Below are positions 59,335-64,000 of a DNA stretch of 64,000 nucleotides, in pieces. Source of the stretch: Musa acuminata AAA Group (lineage: Eukaryota; Streptophyta; Magnoliopsida; Zingiberales; Musaceae). Below the pieces are notes generated by a model that did no database searches, was not told the origin of the DNA, and was given only the letters and a program-made list of their open reading frames with translations. The DNA is taken from positions 32,407,001 through 32,471,000 of the forward strand of contig NC_088339.1 in assembly GCF_036884655.1 (NCBI RefSeq). The letters are read 5' to 3'. The stretch's first letter is position 1. Each line of letters starts with the position of its first letter. The translations under genes were made by a program, and so were the position numbers.

Positions 59335-60868
59335 ATGGCGGAAACACCGGTATGGCTACTCTTCATGGCCTTCGCCTCACTGCCGCTGCTTCCTTGGTGC
59401 AAAGGTGGCGACGAGGCGGCAGTGAAGGGGATGTTTGTGTTCGGGAGCTCGTTGGTGGACAACGGGAACAACAACTTCTTGAGGAACTCGAAAGCGAGGG
59501 CAGATTACTCGCCCTACGGGATCGACTTCCCTTGGGGTCCCTCGGGGAGGTTCTCCAATGGCAGAAATCCCGTCGACGTCCTCGGCCAGCTTCTGATGCT
59601 TCCTTCGCTGATACCGCCCTTCGCCGACCCCAAGACGAAGGGGAGAAGGATTGTTCATGGCGTCAACTACGCTTCCGGTGGCTCCGGGATCCTCGACCAC
59701 ACCGGTTCTCTGACCGTAAGCCCAACTCCTTCCTCACGTGCATTTGCATGCACAAACACAGCATGTCTCTCGCATTACGTGGTTTATATTACAGTAGTAA
59801 GATTCATACTTACGATTAATAATCGTCGCAATAGATTACGTCAGGATAAGCTATTACTGAGGTTTAGATGATGGACTTCTTTTCAAAGATGGATCTCTTG
59901 TATGCGCCTTCTCTTTGCCGTACAGAGTGATAGATTGACCGAATGCAGTGTAACTTTTCGTGTAATCGCTTCTTGTTGCAGGGTGAAGTAATGAACTTGA
60001 GCAGCCAAATAGGGAACTTCGAGGACAAAACACTGCCTGAGTTGAAAGCTCAGCTTGGTAACGGCGGAAGCCGACGCGTCGTCGCGAACCGCTTCCTCTC
60101 CCAGTATTTATTCGTGGTTGGAACAGGTGGAAATGACTACCTCCTCAATTACTTCGCCGGCGATGCCAAGAACAGCACCACCTTGTCTGAATTCACCCAC
60201 GACCTGGTTTCCATCTTGTCAAGCCAGCTCAAGGTAAAGCCTTCGTGTCGGTACGATCACATAGCTGCAGTGCGTGGAGTCACATCCTTAGTTACCAAGA
60301 TCACAAGTCTTGCAGAAGCTCTACGATCTTGGGGCGAGGAAATTCGTGCTGTTCTCGATTCAAGCCATGGGCTGCGTTCCGGTGGTGAGGGCGAACGTGC
60401 CCACGGCCAAGGGAGGCTGCGTCGAGGCCATGAACGAGGCCGCCATCCTCTTCAACTCCCACCTGAGACGGCTAGCCGACGCCTCTCGGAGGAGACGTAT
60501 GCCCGGCTCCTTCGTGGTGTACGTCAACTCGTACAAGATCATCAGAGACATCATCAACAACCCCATTCGAAGCGGTACGTAGTTGCGTGCGTTGCATGCT
60601 GCATGCTGTCTGCTGAGGCTTCGTTTCAGGTTTCTCGGAGACGAGCGATGCGTGCTGCGAGCTGTCGTCGGCCATGGAAGACGGGAGAGGGATACTGTGC
60701 CGAAGAGGAGGGCGTGCCTGCGGCGATCGCGACTCCCATGTCTTCTTCGACGGGCTTCACCCTACAGATGCTGTCAATATGAGGATAGCAGTGAAGGCTT
60801 ATGGATCTAATCTGAAGGCCGAAGCTTACCCCATGAACGTAGGACATTTAGCGAGGTTATCTATGTAG
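59335..60868 (+). CDS. GDSL-type esterase/lipase
   Basis: A secreted SGNH-hydrolase-family esterase that hydrolyses acyl esters; the substrate is unknown. Four exons (59335-59715, 59982-60233, 60316-60574, 60630-60868) give 376 residues. A signal peptide covers about residues 1-24. Block I reads FVFGSSLVDNGNNNF: nucleophile Ser39 is present but the usual Asp before it is Ser38, so the motif is GSSL not GDSL. Block II is GVNYASGGSGIL, block III is GTGGNDY with Asn178, and block V is FFDGLHPTDAVN with Asp338 and His341. The catalytic set is therefore complete. An in-frame TTG upstream was not used; the ATG in TTCCATGGCG has good context. Confidence 0.93.
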
Positions 60869-61263
60869 AGATGTAGACGAAGGCTTGCTTATTATCAATG
60901 GCAATAAAAGTCGTCGAACACATGTTGGATGAGCAAATACATAGTTGTAGCTCAGCATCCTTCTATCTCGCTTATGTTGTTGAGAGCTTAGATGTCTCAG
61001 TTAATTATTTGTGGGTTAATTATATTATTATGTTCTGTAATTAATTTTTTTAATATTTTAAAAATTATTTTTAATATTTTAAAAATTATATTAATATTTT
61101 TATAATTACGAAAATAAAAACATTGATATCTTAAAAAGTGAAATCTAATTTGATACATGGATCACCTGCCATTTTTGATAGGACCAGCCCAACATGACAT
61201 GATCTTTGAATCCAGTGACACCATAGAAGAAGGAAATGACTTCAACCAAGCAAGGAAAGGAAC
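60869..61263. other. Spacer between convergent GDSL and BEL1-like genes
   Basis: The 3' flanks of two convergent genes. An AATATTTTAAAAATTA-type run repeats near 61050-61100. A possible plant polyadenylation signal AATAAA occurs at 60902 for the GDSL gene. Confidence 0.5.
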
Positions 61264-61396
61264 TCATTCAACTGATACTGAGCCAAGCCTCTGCACACCA
61301 ACATTTCCATGGCTCCTACTCTCACCTGCCCCTCCATCTGCTCTCTTCTTGTTGAGTTCTGCACACATCTCCTCTATCATTGGTTTCCAAATGCGA

Positions 61397-61429
<33 letters not shown>

Positions 61430-62690
61430 CATCAATGTATCAAAAGATTCAGTGAAGCTTTCGATGTGATACTCCATCGCTTCCTGTTCTAGACTTCAAC
61501 TTCTTGATCATTTGATACAACCTGTAGTTGTTCGATACAAGATTAGTGCGCATAAGAACTAAAAGTTGTTCTTCATACCTGGCCCTTTGTCAAACCGCTT
61601 TTGATCGCGAGCGAATGCTTCTCGTTGTCTTTAGGATACCTGAAATCGTTCAGACAATTCCCGCAAAATCCACTGTAAATTTGTCGGTCATTTACCACAG
61701 AAGTCTCTATTAGCATAGTTCAAAAGATTAACTTACGGATGCAGAAAATTCTCAAACAACCATGCTCGGAGGACCGATACCGACTTTTCGGGCAAGCCCC
61801 TCTGGGGTCTCCAAGATTGTTGGCCACTCTTCTTCAGCTGCCTCAGAGCCCACTGCTTTTGGATCAGCGATGACTCATAGCTTCCCTCGTTCTCGTTTGC
61901 CCATGCTATGCTTGGATGTTGATCGATCGTAAGAATCTGACTAGTAATTCTCTTCCTCAAGCTTTTGTAGAGGGAAGAAACTGTGTGCAGTGCGAAGCGA
62001 GCAGGGGTGTTCTCAGATGTGCTTGACTGAGATAGGCAAAGGAATGATGTTACAGCATTCTGGATCTGGTCTAAGCAGTGGTTGTAACTGTGGTCAACCT
62101 ACAGTTTGAAGCAAAAAGTCAACATGAAAGTGCTTAATTATATGCAAAAAGTGCTCCGCTGGACTTGAAAATGAATCTGAAAAGCTACGGAAAATGAATT
62201 TTCTTAGTTGTGTTTTTTGTGTTCTTGCTGTTTTTACAGCATTTGGCTTTCGCTTGCCAAGTTTTTGGGTTTTGATTTCACATCACAAATATCAATAGGA
62301 TCGAAAGCTCATCCTTTCGCTCAAAAATGATCTTTCTTTCAACTAGATAAACAATCGAACTGAACTAATGAATTTTTACGGTCATCAAATGGATACCAGC
62401 AAAAAGGATAAATTTTCATGGTATACAGCTTCATACTCTCATATGACAGAAATGCTATCTGATGTGATGACAGTATTTGCATTCAGATTCATTTTTCTTA
62501 CACTTAACGATGATGCTCCTAATTTAGTTTCCTTACACATACAAAGAGTTTAGTAACAGCAGATGGCTAGATATTAAAAAATACTGTTTGTGAGAGAATA
62601 CTATAAATGACAGTGATTCCTAGAAAAGTGTCAAGTGTCATGTAGAGGTTGCAAGCCACAAAATATGATGGGTACAATATTAGGACAAGA

Positions 62691-62724
<34 letters not shown>

Positions 62725-63999
62725 GCACACACCTGAGGAAAAAAATTAAAGTATTCCTCACTACTGTATAAGTTCATAATGAAACTATTGTTAACAAAAA
62801 TAACAAACTGTCAAGTATAAATTGTCACTTGATTAATCAAAGCCTGCAACTAATGGTGAAACATGCCAAGACTTCGATTCTAATTTTGTTTGTCATGATA
62901 ACTGCAGTGGCTTGCAAGCTGCAAAACACTAGTGACTGAATCTAAATGATTACCAGAAAATACCAACGAACGATCAAATATGGAAATCCAATAAATAAGT
63001 TTCTCTTACCAACTGAAGCAGTGTTAGTAGCTGAGCTTTAGCTTCCTGAGAATATCCACTATCCATACTTCCGAGGGGTTCAGTTTGTCCGAATGAAAGA
63101 GGAAGTTCTTCTGAAACAGGTATTGGAATTTCCCTTACACTGGAGCAGCTTGAAGAAAAGGACATCTTTGCCGCACTAGCATTTTCTAGCGCATAAGAGA
63201 CAGCTTCACCAAGAACTTCTTGGATCGCATTGAGATATTTTGATCGTAACAATACAAGGGAGAAATGAACTGGACCAGAAGAACCAACGTCTGAATAAAA
63301 CTTCTCGGTGTGAGTAGTAGCCTCCTCTCGTGCCATTCCTGAGCCAAAATCATGCAGGGACTTCCGAAAAGCATGATTGCAGGCTCCAAAATCAGTAGGT
63401 AGGTTTGAATTGTCTGCTGACTTAATTCGTTCAGAGCATTGATCAGCAACATTGCCCATGTCTGGAACTGAAGACTGGCCAATTCTCAGACACAGTTCAC
63501 CATCTGGAGCAGAGTTATGGAAATTCCAACCAGGACCTGAGCTGCCTGTTACATGATAAGATGGATGAACCACACTACATGTTTTACTATAATCAAGTTC
63601 AGCAAACAAAGTGGCTTCATTTTTAGATGCAAGGAGACCGGGATCATGTTGTATACCGAAATCACAATGTGGTGAGGCTGAATGTGGCAAATTGTTGGAG
63701 ATAGGAACTCTCAATTCTTCTGGTGGAAATCCTAAATTGGAGGTTGCATCAACCCTGATGATATTTTCAGGCAAACAAGTGGTGGAAGAGAAAAGGCTAG
63801 CAATGGAACATGAGGCATTTCCAGTTTGATTGATATATCTAGAAGATGGAACATCACTGCATTCCATGGAATCATTTCTTATCAAGTGTATGTCATCCGT
63901 AACTTCTTGCAATATTTGCCTATGGCTGTTGTGATGTGGTAAGCTCGATTGCACAAGAGAATCTGAAAGCACATATGATGATGCTGAATCAAGAATCAT
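61264..63999 (-). CDS. BEL1-like (ATH1-type) TALE homeodomain protein, cut at window end
   Basis: A TALE-class transcription factor that pairs with KNOX proteins in meristem and flowering control. Exons are 63010-63999 (runs to the edge), 61737-62098, 61579-61639 and 61264-61425, giving 524 visible residues. A Ser-rich N-terminal region is followed by the SKY box ([14 protein letters not shown], 253-266), the BELL domain (about 318-390; [36 protein letters not shown]), and the homeodomain (about 427-489) with the TALE loop residues PYP and [15 protein letters not shown]. The LYKSLRKRI wording resembles Arabidopsis ATH1 more than BEL1 or BLH proteins; this is judged by eye. A Met codon sits at the very edge (63997-63999), but the true start may lie beyond the window. 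Confidence 0.93.
62691..62724. repeat. (AC)n(AT)n microsatellite in a BEL1-like intron
   Basis: About 12 AC units followed by a short AT run, inside the 0.9-kb intron between the BELL halves. Confidence 0.95.
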
Positions 64000-64000
64000 A

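Noticed and set aside
1..64000. tRNA, rRNA and miRNA genes
   Set aside because: I looked for conserved T-loop/B-box motifs and common plant miRNA sequences on both strands by eye and saw none. A covariance-model scan would be needed to exclude them.

Overview
This 64-kb window is nuclear DNA of a flowering plant. The split genes use GT-AG introns, several genes have GC-rich 5' exons (uL1m, FT-like, Stig1, MYB, GDSL), and an FT gene has 62- and 41-bp middle exons. The 5' GC gradient, microsatellite load and transposon types suggest a monocot, perhaps Zingiberales such as Musa. That placement is inference only; no species marker was seen.

Layout, left to right. 1-4940: 3' part of a Ty3/gypsy chromovirus with a 792-bp 3' LTR and three in-frame stops. 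4941-5270: probable second LTR scrap. 5280-6690: long-inverted-repeat (foldback/MITE-like) element. 6892-11903 (+): organellar ribosomal protein uL1, ten exons. 12862-14163: second member of the foldback family. 14164-17972 (+): decayed DUF641/GIL1-type gene. 20164-21455 (+): decayed SYLF-domain gene. 21839-22799 (-): FT-like PEBP gene with a divergent segment B. 28361-28783 (+): Stig1-type secreted Cys-rich protein. 33064-34000 (+): R2R3-MYB. 38555-40691: hAT transposon fossil. 42178-45365 (-): profilin, with a long-TIR MITE about 110 bp upstream of its start codon. 48130-52649 (-): deSI-like PPPDE protease, with a CGGTACGG-rich MITE in intron 1 and an inverted relative upstream. 54559-57254 (-): Aurora kinase, nine exons. 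58373-58640: two tandem repeats carrying a USE plus TATA pair with U6-like spacing. 59335-60868 (+): GDSL esterase/lipase. 61264-63999 (-): ATH1-type BEL1-like homeodomain gene, cut by the window end.

These are independent housekeeping and regulatory genes with no shared pathway. Ribosomal protein, profilin, deSI protease and Aurora kinase are cell-maintenance genes. The FT-like, MYB and ATH1-like genes are developmental regulators. The accessory DNA consists of transposon remnants, microsatellites and two adjacent unprocessed pseudogenes. I found no clear new multi-gene system. The strongest leads are the divergent FT-like gene, the tandem Pol III-like promoter repeats, the foldback family bracketing uL1m, and the MITE in the profilin promoter. 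Exon borders were set by hand from splice motifs and family conservation, and no database search was possible.
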